A stretch of 64,000 nt of DNA, taken from positions 1,426,001 through 1,490,000 of the forward strand of contig JAXBDG010000001.1 in the NCBI GenBank assembly GCA_036320915.1, given 5' to 3'. Positions 34,285-45,939 of the stretch are shown in pieces. The notes beneath the pieces are model-generated. The model was not told the origin of the DNA, did not search any database, and saw only the letters and a program-made list of their open reading frames with translations. Numbering within the stretch: the stretch's first letter is position 1; every line of letters begins with the position of its first letter. Made by a program: the position numbers and the translations under genes. This stretch comes from Linnemannia elongata. Lineage: Eukaryota; Mortierellomycota; Mortierellomycetes; Mortierellales; Mortierellaceae.

Positions 34285-36143
34285 ATGCAGAGCATAGGAC
34301 ACGACTTTAGACGAGGTCTCAGCAACCTCAACCCCCTCGGGTAAAAAATACCCTCTTTACGTTCTTTTCGACTCTCTAAACCTCTCTCGCTCAGCCTTGG
34401 CACTCTATTATATTCAGGGCTCCACTATCTCACTTAACACTTCGCTTCTTTTCTTTTCATTCGCTGCAACAGGAAGGACTACAAACACATCAACAAATGG
34501 CTTGCCGAAATGAAAAACATCGACTCTTCACTCAAGACAATCGACAAGGAAAGCGCGGCCGAGGCAAAACTCATTGCTACGTGGGGTTCCCATGAAGGCG
34601 ATGACCTGGCTGATGTCTGTCTGCGCATGTCTCAGCTTATGGAGGTATGGGAGGAGTCGACAAAAAAGCGAGAATGTGGTATTAGCGTCTTGTGCGTCAT
34701 GAATATGTGAGCAACGGAAATAGAAAAAATGGCCTTTTTTCGCCTTTCTCCTCTGTTGTTACTTTTCTCGCTATTCACCGGCCTTACTGACGAAGAAAAA
34801 CTTGTATGCATACCGTCTTTTAGGAGGTTGGATTGATCCAGCAAGCATATGGAATCCGACATGCTGCCTATCGCAAGACTATCAAGTCTATCAAAACTCA
34901 GGAGATGACGCTGGACGAGGTACGCACTGCATTTCTTTGTGTGTGAGAGTCGGCTTTGCCATTCAATTCAGCCGTGGGGGTTGTTCTGCTGACCTCGTTT
35001 TTCCAGAGGATTGTTCTCGATTATTTGTTTACTAACGCCACCACGTCTTTTTGTCGGAACTAAATACATAATTAGAACCGTAAAAAGAAGCACGACCTGA
35101 CAACCCAGATTGCCAAGCTTCAAAAGTCCAACAAGGAGAACCCTATCAAAATGATGGAGTTGCAAAACGGTCTCGAGAGAGTGACAGCCGAGCTTCTGAG
35201 CCAGGAACTTGAGTTGATGCAGTTCAAGCGGGTGACCCTCAAGGAGGCCTTTGACGCTAAGTTTGACGCCATGCTAGAGTACTCGGAGAAGATGGCCCTC
35301 ATCGCCGGATACGGTCGCGCCATCACCTTGGTGATTGATACTGAAACCCAAGTCTCTGACAGGATGAGAATCTATACTGGAGCTGAATACACTGCTGGCG
35401 CGGTGAGCCAGGTCAAGACCGCCGTGACGCAATGGCAGCCACAACCCATGAACAGCGCACCTGCCCGCTCCCACTCGGTTATGTCACAGGATGAGTTGGC
35501 CTTGTCGGCAGCAGCAACTGCATACAACACCAAGACCCCACCAAAGACCCACGCCTTTGTCTCGAACCAATCGCCACCCCAAGGGTACGCCTCTGGACAC
35601 GACTCTTCTGACGCTGCCCAAGGCAACAACTTACAAGCACAAGCCTCGCCTGTCCAGGATCCAAGCTACGTCACGCCTCCTCAGAATAACACACATGCAC
35701 AGCAACTAAGCCAGATTCACGAACAGCAACGCCAACTCGAACTGGAGCAGCAACGCCTGTACCAACAAAACCTCGCCTCATACTCTCCTGAACGGTCTCC
35801 GTCCCAGCTACACTACCAGAATGCAGCAGGGGGCAATGGAGCGCCAGGACCATCCGGAGGATACACGCCAGCTATGCCTCAACGAAGCGACACCCAGGAA
35901 CTATACACCTCTCCAGGCAATCCACCTACTTCGCAGGGCTATGGCGGATACTCCCAGTATGACAACTCGACATATGCATCAGCAACCCCAGCAAGGAACT
36001 ACCGGCTTGGGTTTGTAGACCCTCGTGAGCGCAGCCAAATGGAAAATGCTGATATGTACAAGACTGAAGTGATGCCTAATGGACGCCCTGCTCTCCCTCC
36101 GCTCCACTTTTCACAAAGCCCTATTATCATGCACGAGAAGTAG
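34285..36143 (+). CDS. PIL1: Eisosome core protein, Pil1/Lsp1 family (BAR domain)
   Basis: Four exons (34285-34340, 34473-34644, 34824-34919, 35076-36143) encode 463 residues. The Pil1 BAR domain runs over about the first 270 residues: NPLGKDYKHINKWLAEMK, ADVCLRMSQLMEEVGLIQQA, YRKTIKSIKTQEMTLDE, RKKKHDLTTQIAKLQKSN, LLSQELELMQFKRVTLKEAF and FDAMLEYSEKMALIAGYGR. These proteins build membrane furrows (eisosomes) on the inner face of the plasma membrane. The tail is Gln/Pro/Tyr-rich and about 120 residues longer than the yeast protein. Eisosome Pil1 proteins are fungus-specific, which supports the fungal origin of the window. Confidence 0.93.
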
Positions 36144-36303
36144 ACGCTTCCTTCCCCTCCTGACTGCCCCTGGACACCCTGCACAAATAATCCCATAGTA
36201 TTCTAATAAACGCATGATCTCTCATTGACAACATGGCCAATGCTCTATCCAAATTGATATAAAAGGTCTGAAAGACAATAATCCGTCATTTTTTATTTTG
36301 CAG

Positions 36304-36388
36304 GGCCATTCAGTCAGGCACAAAGGGAATAGATTCCCTTATCGACCTGATTGGACCTTGTGTGCTCACTGATCTAAATGCCTCTGAG
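36304..36388 (+). other. Probable 5' exon of the intramembrane protease gene, start codon not found
   Basis: The stretch follows TTTTGCAG and ends in GTGAGT. In the frame that reads into the next exon it gives AIQSGTKGIDSLIDLIGPCV then LTDLNASE. It enters with two bases missing from its first codon, so a further upstream exon is needed. The 160 bases between the PIL1 stop and this exon hold no ATG that stays open. Confidence 0.5.
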
Positions 36389-36520
36389 GTGAGTGCAAGG
36401 CGAAGCAACTCTTTTATTAATCTACCTCACCATTTTTTGCTACCCTTTTCTCTCATTCCCCTCACAGCACTCCTCCTTCTCCCTCCATTCCTTATCATAC
36501 ACACCTCTCATCAAAAACAG

Positions 36521-38006
36521 ATGAGCTTCACACAAGCTATGGCGGTTTACATACCGCACCTCGTATCTGCACCACTCCTCCCGCTCGCCCTTTTGGCCAT
36601 CACTGTCTTAGCATTGTCAACTCATTCTGCCGCAGACACTACAGTTCAGGAACGACAGATGCAGCGACAGAAGGAGGAGAGTGGCGAGTCTGTGGCACTG
36701 ACAAAAGTACATGCAATCGGATTCGGGTTCATGGCCAGTTTGGGACTTTTGGCAATGTGGATGTGGTCGAATGTACTTGGTAAACAAAGACTCTTTCGCA
36801 TTCCTTTGTTGGGTCGTGTAGTGAAAAGGAGAAGATGGTGCGGTGAAGCAAGTACTTAGAGCCGACTCGATTGCTTTCTTTTATCGTTGATAGTGTATAT
36901 GAGCCTCTTTACGTTTGGATTGGGATCGTTTGTGAGTATCCAGCAGTCCATGCCGGACATTATGAAAAGACTGGGATTGGGACGAGGAAATAGCTGGCAC
37001 CATAATGGTGTTGCCGGCTTGCTTGTCCTGTCATGGTTCTGGAACAGAAATTCCAGGTGAGTGAGAAGGCTTTCTGAGGATGGTGCAGCAAATGTTGAAG
37101 TGTGAGCAGACAAATGACCGTTTTTATTATACCTCTGTCCCCTTTTGAATCTATTCTTCCCCTGGATGATTAGCCATGCATGGATCTTCCAGGACATCCT
37201 AGGAGGTATGTTGTTTCCGCCACTTCTTTTAGCATCCCTGAAATGCACTGAAACTGTCAATGCGAATGAGTTGTCTCAACCGATTCTTTATTTTTCACAA
37301 TGAACTTGTAGGATTCACTATATCATTGATGCTCAAGGTGTTGAAGGCTCCTTCTATGTCGTCTCCGACACTTCTTCTTCTGACGGCGTTTATCTACGAT
37401 GTGTTCTTTGTGTTTGTGACACCTTACCTCACATCAACAGGCGAGTCGATCATGGAAGCAGCAGCCACAGGAGCAGCATTGACGGTCAAGGAAACGATCC
37501 CGATGCTATTCCGCGTGCCCAGTTTCCGGCCGAACGGTGGAGAGGCGATGCTGGGGTTTGGAGATGTGGTTCTGCCTGGGATTCTAGTTACATTCTTGCG
37601 GGAATGTGATGCCAGGTTAGAAGAAGACCTATCGTTGTCGTCGGTGATGCTGATCGGAATGGATTCGACCTCTGCCAGAAGGACGTCTGCGTTACTTCTT
37701 CCAGGAAGTAGCAGGAAGGAAGGGGGGCGTAGGTGGAGTTATTATATGACGGCGATCATGGGATATGCTGTTGGGTTGGAGGTGACCTTTGTGGCGATGA
37801 TGTGGAGTAATCAAGGCCAACCTGCGCTGCTATACCTTGTGCCTTGCACAGTGATTCCGGTGGTACTTTTGGCGTCCAAGCGACATGAGCTGTCGCTCCT
37901 CTGGAATGGCTGGGGAAGGCTTGATGGCGAAGAGTCGGAGGATGAGGTTGGCGACGAGGAACGTCCAGAGGACGAAAGCGAGAAGGGAAAAGTTCTCGTC
38001 ATCTGA
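36521..38006 (+). CDS. Intramembrane aspartyl protease, SPP/SPPL family
   Basis: Four exons (36521-36779, 36894-37056, 37174-37205, 37312-38006) encode 382 residues from the first ATG. Nine hydrophobic segments can be counted. Both catalytic motifs are present: YD in AFIYDVFFVF (D181) and GxGD in LGFGDVVLPG (D236). PAL is at 322-324. The enzyme cleaves type II membrane segments in the ER or late secretory membranes. An upstream exon (36304-36388) joins in phase 0 and adds a luminal-type stretch with an NAS glycosylation sequon, but I found no in-frame ATG ahead of it. The true N-terminus is therefore unresolved. The loop after D236 is long (about 45 residues). Confidence 0.87.
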
Positions 38007-38180
38007 ATATCTGATAGACATGATAATAGACAGTTTTCATAGACTCAAAATGTTAGTCAGATCCACCTGTGACTTGATTGGCTCATTTCTTGACGTTTTG
38101 TCCTTTTTTTTTTTCTTCTTCTTGGCTGCTTCGCAAAGTCTTTCCTCTTTACACACTTTATCTTTTCATATTAATCCACC

Positions 38181-39110
38181 ATGACGACCCTCATCAACCA
38201 GAACCCCATCATCTACGAGGCCTCAGCCGGACACTCGACCAGAGAGTGGCGAGAGGAAGACGATGACGAAAACTCGGCCGACGCCATCGACGCACAGGAG
38301 ATCTTTGGTACATGCCCTCCCTTTGTTGTTTTGTGAAAAATAAGAGCAATAGCAGCAAGCAGGAAGGAAAGAAACAGAAGAGCTGCATGGAAGCTACACT
38401 CTCGACTGTTGTACACATACAGCACATGCCCCACGGACTCTTCCTTCCTCATGCGCCGATTTGATTCCACTGACATTAAATCGACCTTTTCACTGTGAAC
38501 GAATGCCAAATAGATCTCATTCGCTCTATTTCGGACCCTGAGCACCCCCTGTCATTGGAGCAGTTGAATGTGACCCAGAGGGACCATATCCAGGTCTCGG
38601 ATGAGAACAACAGTATCCTGGTCGAGTTCACCCCCACCATCCCACATTGCTCCATGGCCACCCTCATTGGCCTCTGTATCCGTGTCCGACTCCTCAGATG
38701 CCTGCCTTCTCGCTTCAAGGTAACCTTTCAAAGAAAAGCCTGGGCTCGACTGTTTATTTGCTTTTTTGGTTTCGATCTGATAAGACTGGGGCCATGAAAA
38801 TCATCGACGGTTTCTCCCGACTTTTTGCCTGCCCGCTCACATGAGACTCTCTTTGTCAATTACTAATACCTTATCACCTTTTTTTTTTTTTTCTTTTCTC
38901 ACTCTTAACTTGCAATAGGTGGATATCTCGGTCAGGAAAGGAACCCATCAGAGCGAGCATGCAGTCAACAAACAGCTGAACGACAAGGAGCGTGTGGCTG
39001 CAGCATTGGAGAACTCGCATTTGCTTGAGGTTGTTAATCAGTGTCTTGCGACGGCGACCAGTGGAGGCGTTGTCGCCAACATTGTCAAGGGACCTGCCAT
39101 CGCCAACTAA
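38181..39110 (+). CDS. CIA2: Cytosolic iron-sulfur assembly protein CIA2 (MIP18/FAM96 family)
   Basis: Three exons (38181-38307, 38514-38719, 38919-39110) encode 174 residues. The family blocks are nearly intact: [36 protein letters not shown] with the reactive C88, [27 protein letters not shown] and [23 protein letters not shown]2 works with Cia1 and Met18 to deliver iron-sulfur clusters to cytosolic and nuclear proteins such as DNA polymerases and helicases. The N-terminal 40 residues are acidic and variable. A short extension after the family end ([15 protein letters not shown]) is unusual. Confidence 0.95.
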
Positions 39111-39318
39111 AAAGTTTTCTAGGCAGACGGGACACACAGGAAGATAGCGGCAAAATAGTCAAGCAGGATATCATTTGACTGGTTCTGTACGGCCTGATAC
39201 GCCAAATTGCATTGACGAACTACAACAACAGTAGCAACAACAAAACAACAGACATGTACCATATTAGTGAATAAATATACTGAAAGAAAGACGTGTGAAA
39301 ATGGATAGTATTGGAGAG

Positions 39319-40497
39319 CTATGACCTGGCTATGTAGCGAGGTTTGGCTACCATCATGATATCTCGTCCAAGCGGATGGTATGAGATATCGTCAAACTCT
39401 GGAGCCGCCTAAAATGCAGCTCACAAGAAAAGAGAAAATCATTGTTGGAATTAATACAACGCAGCTCCTAGCAAATATGCGCCCTATGCATTATCCGTCA
39501 TATACTGGTCTCCTGAAATATATTTTTTACCTCCGCATCTTCGACTGCACTGACACCATCCTTGCCAACATAGACAGGGGCGATGGTTAACAGGAACGAG
39601 TCGACCAGACCTGATTTAAGGAATGAAGATATCACACTGGCGCCACCTTCGACCATTACAGAGCGTATATTGTTCTCCCACAGCGTTGAAAATAGGCCTT
39701 CCAGTGAGATGTGTCCTAATATTAAAAAGAAGCACCACACGTAAAAAAAGTCAGTTGGAACCATTTCATTATCAGATATTAGCACATAAGCTTTGAAGGT
39801 TGAGGAGATGCACATTAAACTATGTACCTGAAAGATCAAGGTCCAAGACAAAGACTCTAGCGCCCAACCGTTCAAGATTGGCCTTCTTTTGAGAGTTGCT
39901 GTGAATAGGACTGGTAAAGATCCAGGGTCTTGTCGAGGATGTAGGGAGGAGTAGTTTTGCGGTTGTTGGGAAGCGTAATTTGCTGTCGAGGATGATAGGT
40001 TGTGGGTGGCGAATTGGACCACTTCCCTTGGGCAGATCTTCGCTTGTCAGGCGGACTATTTGTTCGAAAATAAAGGTGTTGGGTTGTATGAGCGTAAGCT
40101 ATTGAAGGAAGGCACTGACTCGTGCGCGGGTGGTAGTGCTTGATAGTTATCATACCTGTCAAACGCGGGTCGTCGTTCAGAACAGTGCCAATGCCGACCA
40201 AGATGGCGTCGTGCTTGAGTCTCAAGCTATCGATTTGCAATCAACTGAAGAGCATTAGGTCATTGAGTACTGGTTTACTCCTCAAATTCAATATTCGTAT
40301 GCTAAGAGGCATCGAGTAGGTTACATATGGGTGGCGGTCATAGACTGCGCTCCGCTAAGGATTAGTTGCTGGCCGTGACGCCCAGCGATTTTTCCGTCCA
40401 GACTTTGGGCATAGGTGAGGGTGACATGGGGTCCTTTGGTGTCCTTGTTTGATTGTTCGAACGACCTCTCGAAGAGAAAGTCGTAGTTTGTAGTCAT
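39319..40497 (-). CDS. RIB7: Riboflavin biosynthesis reductase Rib7
   Basis: Five exons (40497-40325, 40226-40156, 40055-39828, 39715-39531, 39408-39319) encode 248 residues, close to yeast Rib7 (244). The enzyme reduces 2,5-diamino-6-ribosylamino-pyrimidinone 5'-phosphate with NADPH. The dihydrofolate-reductase-like RibD_C fold shows HVTLTYAQSLDGKIAGRHGQ, LKHDAILVGIGTVLNDDPRL, RHPQPIILDSKLRFP, SVMVEGGASVISSFL and FLLTIAPVYVGKDG. All junctions keep the conserved order. The gene is divergent from dynamitin, with 345 bases between the starts. Confidence 0.93.
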
Positions 40498-40842
40498 AGT
40501 GTCCAGGGTGGGAAGTGAGGAAGTTGTAGGTTGGAGGAATGAGTTGAAGGCTCAAGTCATTGTACCTGAAAAGAGTCTTGGATAAAGTCACAACCCAATT
40601 TTTCAAAGTCGCGTACCTTTTGAAGAAAAGGAGGTCACCCCAGGCACCGCTGACTTGAACCCCACTTCACTTCGCTCCTTCGTTACTTTCATCTTTTTCA
40701 CATTTTTATTCATCGCTCCGACTACTCTCCTTCAACAACCTGCCTCCCTGTCGCACGATTTCTTGGCACTCTTCTCGTTCACACAACTCGCACATACACT
40801 CAATCACACACTCACAACAACCAAATTCACACAAGACACACC
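40498..40842. promoter_or_regulatory. Divergent promoter region between RIB7 and DCTN2
   Basis: This 345-base gap sits between two starts. The right half is CT- and CA-rich (ACACAACTCGCACATACACT-like leader). No TATA box is clear. Confidence 0.6.
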
Positions 40843-43270
40843 ATGTCGAGCAAGTACTCTACGTTACCCGACATTGTACGAGCAAGCTCGACCTGGACAA
40901 GCAAAGGATGCACATACTGGATGCAAGGACGCCAACTTCAACAAGGCTAAAACATTATGTTTTCTGCACCTCCATCTACCTATAGGACACTCAACCAGAT
41001 GTCTATGAGACCGCTGACGACACTAGCGATCGTGCATCACAAGTCCAGGGCATGGACGGCAAGGTAAAGAGGAAGAAACCTTTTGACCAGCGCACGGAAC
41101 CATTCTTCAACTTCCTATCTCGAGAATAAGTGAATAAGGAAGGCGCATGTGGACACACCCAATTGATAGACAAGGTAACTTATCTGGGATTCCTTTTGCT
41201 GTTTCTAGGACTACGAGAGTGACGAGGAGCGAGAAGGCATTGACAGGTCTGCCGTGTCGGTCAAGAACGCTGCTGCTCGTTTCAAGGATTGCGTCGTAGA
41301 TAATTCCTCTGCAGGTAAAGAGATAAACCCTGGTCATTCCTCGGCTTATGTTTACTCGAACCTATAGGCTCGTTCCTCCCCTACTGTCTGTCTCCGTTTG
41401 TAGTTGATGACCCATTGTGGACAATACTGATGTATCCACTTCTACATACGTGATAGATTTCTCGGACCGCCTTAATCGACGAAAGAAGGCCATGTACCGC
41501 ACGTTTGTCAGGAGACCCAACCTGGAGAGCTCAGAGTACGAGATTTTACCAAAGGAGATGATTCTTCAGGAGACTCCTGTTCAAAAGCTGAGGCGACTCA
41601 TGTATGAGGTCAAGGAACTTGGACAGGAAGCAGAATTGAACGAGCAGGTACATGATTTTTTATCCGTGCTCTTGTGCCTTGAATGGCAGAGGAGGGAAGG
41701 AAACCACATGTCAAGGACAAAATTTTGGGTCAATGGTCTTGAGATTTTAGGAAATGCAATATCATGTGTCCTGACACTCACCTATCTCTTTGCCTTCTTT
41801 TTATTTCTTTCTCGCTTTCTTTCAACTCAAACTCAACAATGCGACAAAAACAATCAACCCACCATACAACGTTCGACGAACACGAAAACCAACACATTAG
41901 CAAGGAACAGAGTTGGCAGGAGGAGAGATCTCACACAAGGATTTGCTTTCGCATGTCAAGTCGTTGGAGCACGACTTGTCCGAGATTGGACAGACTTTGG
42001 GCGAAGGCTCCAACGCCGGTGTTCTTTCGAGCGAGGGATTGATCAAGCAGACGGACACCGGAAAGCGCCTCCTCCAGCAATTGCAGGCTATGAAGCACTT
42101 GGCTGCTTCTTCGCCTGATGCAGAAATTCAGGATGCTTCTGCTCCCAAAGCACCCGTTGAATCTGGTGACAGCAAGGTACCATGTCATCCATGCGCGTTG
42201 TCCCTCAAGATGAACGACTTTTATCTGGATATCCTCAGCTCCCAATAAGAGGCAATATGAGTACCGCCCACTAATTATTCCTGTCTCTTATGTTTGTGCT
42301 TGAATAGACCGTGACATATGAACTTTACTACAGCCCCGACCATGCTAGACTCCACACTGCTACAAAGACTGCTGAGCTTGCTGAGCGTCTTGCCGTTCTT
42401 GAGCGGGCAATTGGATCGACACAGATGCAATCAGGGGTACGTGAGCAAACTTTCTGGATTCTTTATTGATATCCTTCACTGCAACCTTGCAGAATCGGAG
42501 CAGGCTAACTAATCACTCACTATGTAAATATCACAATAGGGATCATTGGTTGGTACAGTTGAAAAGTTGGAGCAACATATTGGAATCTTGGTCCAGCCTC
42601 GCCAGTTGGAGCAGCTCTCTCGTCGTCTGAAGGTCGTCACGGCAGAACTGGAGCGTGTTCAGGAGCTTCAGGCCAAGGACGCTACTACCACTGGCATCAG
42701 TGCGGACGCAGAGAACAAGGTACTTTTTTCATTCACAGGATGCTCTCATTTACAACGAGGAACATGTGTGCTGCCTACAGGGGGTGACGTTAAGTCGCAT
42801 GTAATAACTTATGGTATATATCTTTGTGGCGGGTGATAGATCAACGCGTTGTTTGAGTTGGTTGACAAGATTGATCCTTTGGTGTCACTGGCACCGGTCT
42901 TAGTGACGAGGCTAAAGGGATTGAAGGGCTTGCACGCTGAGGCGGCCGTCTTTTCAGACTCGATCAAGATGATCTCGAGTGAACAGACCAAGATCAGCGA
43001 GGAGCTCAAGGGCCTTGACACCGTTTCCACTAAGGTAAGGGGATATTCCTTATCGCAATGTTTTTATTCAATATGTGCAAGACGAAGAACAGAAGCTTGC
43101 AAGGCAAAACAATGAAGTGTTGACCGACGTTTTCTTTATACTTTTATTTATGATGATAATAGTTGCAAGAGAGTTTGACGGAGAACGATGCGGCGATCCA
43201 GAAGAACATTGAGGTGATTGACGGAAGGATCACAGACCTTGTTGAGCGCATCCAGCGCTTGGGTGCATGA
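40843..43270 (+). CDS. DCTN2: Dynactin subunit 2 (dynamitin, p50)
   Basis: Nine exons (40843-40875, 40986-41063, 41209-41314, 41457-41647, 41901-42176, 42308-42436, 42540-42719, 42840-43034, 43163-43270) encode 431 residues. The N-terminus MSSKYSTLPDI DTQPDVYET matches the dynamitin YADLPGI ... DVYET block. DFSDRLNRRKKAMYR and ETPVQKLRRLMYEVKEL follow, then coiled-coil segments (TVTYELYYSPDHARLHTATK, ERLAVLERAIGS, GTVEKLEQHIGILVQP) and the ending DGRITDLVERIQRLGA. Dynamitin holds the shoulder of dynactin and is needed for dynein transport. The fourth-exon acceptor (GATAG at 41456) is the only one that joins SSA to DFSDR in frame. Confidence 0.92.
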
Positions 43271-43488
43271 ACGTTTCTTCACGATTGATTATGAATCACC
43301 TCTTCTTTCCCATCTCATATCACCCAGTTTCCCCCGCACGGTCATCGACTTTGCCCGAAATGAACATACCGGAAGGAAATTAAAGAAAAAGCAATAAAGA
43401 AACGAAACAATGAGATCCAGTCGACTATGGTATTACTTTTATCTTTATTGGTATTCTTCTATTGTTTGTAACCTTTGTTTTCCTGTAA

Positions 43489-45939
43489 CTACTGGGATGC
43501 TTTGGAGGTAGTTCGGATGTGGGCTTCGGAGACGATAAAGTGGATGGCGAGTCCGACCATGGTTGCATTGAGCATCATCGAATACCTTTCCCAGTCACTT
43601 GCCTGGTTCTGCAGAACTGGATATGGCTGCATCAATGCATCAAAGTAGATAAACAATTAAGGATATAAAAAATCGTTAGTTGATTTCCCCCTCGCGTTGC
43701 TCCTGGGGTTACAAAAGTGCTTGCTTTCGATATAACATTTCAAGAACCAAAGCCAAAAGCGTGAGATAAAATAGATTTTTACCCATTCGCCATCCATGTG
43801 GGCGCAGAAACTGGACCAAGATGAATAAAAGACAGCAAAGAGGAAGTAGTAGCAGACATCCTTGACGCGGTGGATGCGAAGGGTCTCGGAGAAGAAAAAC
43901 ATCTCGACTAGACCTGTCAGGAATGGGATACCGTGCATCTGGATGTCGATATGGAATGGCAGGCTAGTTCATTGCGTCACGTGTGAAAGAAATTCAGGTT
44001 TCAATTGCGTCAGTTTAGAGTTGGGATGTTGGGGCCTTGGGGTTCGGCGAAGCAAAAAGAATTAATCGAGTGAGGAACTTGAATTAGAACGATAGAGGTT
44101 GGCACGTACTATTTGTGGCCATCTGGGTAGATGTGGAACACGTTTGTGAGGACTAGGTACCAATACAGCCCTGCAATGACACATTCCACCTAGTGATTAA
44201 AGGATGAGGTATTCATTGTGAGCATATGGCTCTCGTGAGTGTCCATTAATTACATCGCCTCAATTGATTCAAAGACTTACAGGAACAAGCATAGGGAGAA
44301 TCCTGTTTTTGGCAGCAATTAAACCTGTTCAAACATACACGAGAAGTGAAGGCATTAGATCGGCTGGTGTGAGGTGATGACAAGAAGGATGAGGAGAGAA
44401 TGAGGAGGCGGTAAAGAAGGATAAAGGGGTGCAATAGACATATGAAAAATAACAATAAGGGGTGGAAAAATACAATTGATAGTGACATCTATCGCCTCTA
44501 TGGGATTCAGAGTCTGCATTCTCCGCCCTTTTTTTTTGTTGTTCGGCGATATATTGCCCAATGTATCAACTCGTGTGGTGAGTTGGGAGAGAGAGACGGA
44601 GGACATGAGGTAGGGAGCGTGTTGAGAGAAACATCAAATGTGGTTGGATTGCAAAAATGCGATTTCGTACTCAATCTCGTCCTTCCTTCCATCTCCTCTT
44701 CAACTTGTGGTCGTGTGAGTATTGCGTGAACGTATGCGGGCGTAAAAATCCCTGCCAGTTACGATGGGAAATGACAGAGTGGATTCCCTTTTTCACAAGC
44801 AAGTGTCCTGCGTGAATGCGTGAAGGCGGGGTGTGTATTCCGGTCCGTTGATTGACTCTCTCTCTCTGTTTTCCTTTCCTTTTTTCCCGTCCTCTCCTTC
44901 TTTTACTCCTGTACCCTCCATTGTCGTCAGGTCCGACTAGCGCTCAATTCCAGTCTGAATCTCGCCTGTACTATATAATTCTTTGTGTGAATCTGGGGTA
45001 GCGACGACGATCTCGCTCATCCTGTGTCTCCTGTATCGCCTCCCCGCCCTGTTGTTAGTCTTCGTCCTTGCTCTGTTTGTCGGGTGTCCATGGCCGAAGA
45101 TTAGGACAGGCTGGAAGGGGGACGGGATAGGACTTGCAGGACAAAGAGAAAACAGCGAAGGGCACACCAACATCAAAAAGAAGAAAAGGATAATCCATCG
45201 ACAAAAAGGTGAGCAACCCTTTAAAAGTGCTTTTTTTTGTTACCTGGATGTTTGAAGGCATCGCCAGCGATACCCAAGCCGATGCAGATCATGGTGACTA
45301 GTAGCCCAACGATGGTCAAGTACTGTGTAGAAGTCAAGGTGTAATTAACATGAAAAACCAATGAAAATACAAGATCCGTGGTCAGCCCAAATATTACATA
45401 TATTCTTTTTTAAGAACAGACAGGGCAATGATGAAAACAAAACAAAGATGCTCCAAAAAACAACAGACGGAAAAAAAAACAAAAAAACAAAAACAAACAA
45501 AAATGGGTCAAGTGAGTGGAGTGCACTTTACTTGGGTTCCTCCTCCAAAACCATCCTTAAGACCCTTTGTCCTCAGGGTGGGGACGATCAAGATGGGATA
45601 CAGGGCAGAACAGAACCCTGCCAGGCGCACCATTGTCTTAACGATCGTTCGCAAAAATGTAGACGACGAAAAGAGAGAGGACAATTGTTTATCCTTTTGG
45701 GTTTGGGAGCTGAAGGCACTGTGTAACGAACGGCTTGTAGAGGCTGTTCTTTGACGATTCCTCTGGCGGTGATGGTGTTTTCCTTTAGACATGTCAGAAA
45801 GGAAGGAGAGTTGGAGGATTGAGGATGCTGTGGTAGATCCAGAGTTGTTGCTGCTCGACGTGGAGGTAGAGGAGGAGGTGGTGGTGGTGGTTGAGGTTGA
45901 CCGAGCCACTAGCGGTGACGATGCGAGCTGCAGGACCAT
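43489..45939 (-). CDS. FAR-17a/AIG1-like multi-pass membrane protein
   Basis: Six exons (45939-45532, 45322-45244, 44324-44281, 44189-44110, 43963-43783, 43626-43489) encode 309 residues. After a Ser/Thr-rich N-terminus of about 95 residues come membrane segments (LAGFCSALYPILIVPTL, YLTIVGLLVTMICIGLGIAG, VECVIAGLYWYLVLTNVF). Then HIDIQMHGIPFLTGLVEMFF and FCAHMDGEWPYPVL match the AIG1 family motifs around its catalytic His and the WxYPxL block. In animals AIG1/ADTRP are threonine hydrolases of fatty-acid esters of hydroxy fatty acids; the fungal role is not known. The third intron-exon step includes a 44-base exon after a 919-base intron (44325-45243). Confidence 0.78.

Noticed and set aside
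41417..41456. Upstream in-frame extension before the dynamitin DFSDR block
   Set aside because: Using the TTTGTAG acceptor leads to a stop codon. The GATAG acceptor at 41456 gives a continuous family sequence.
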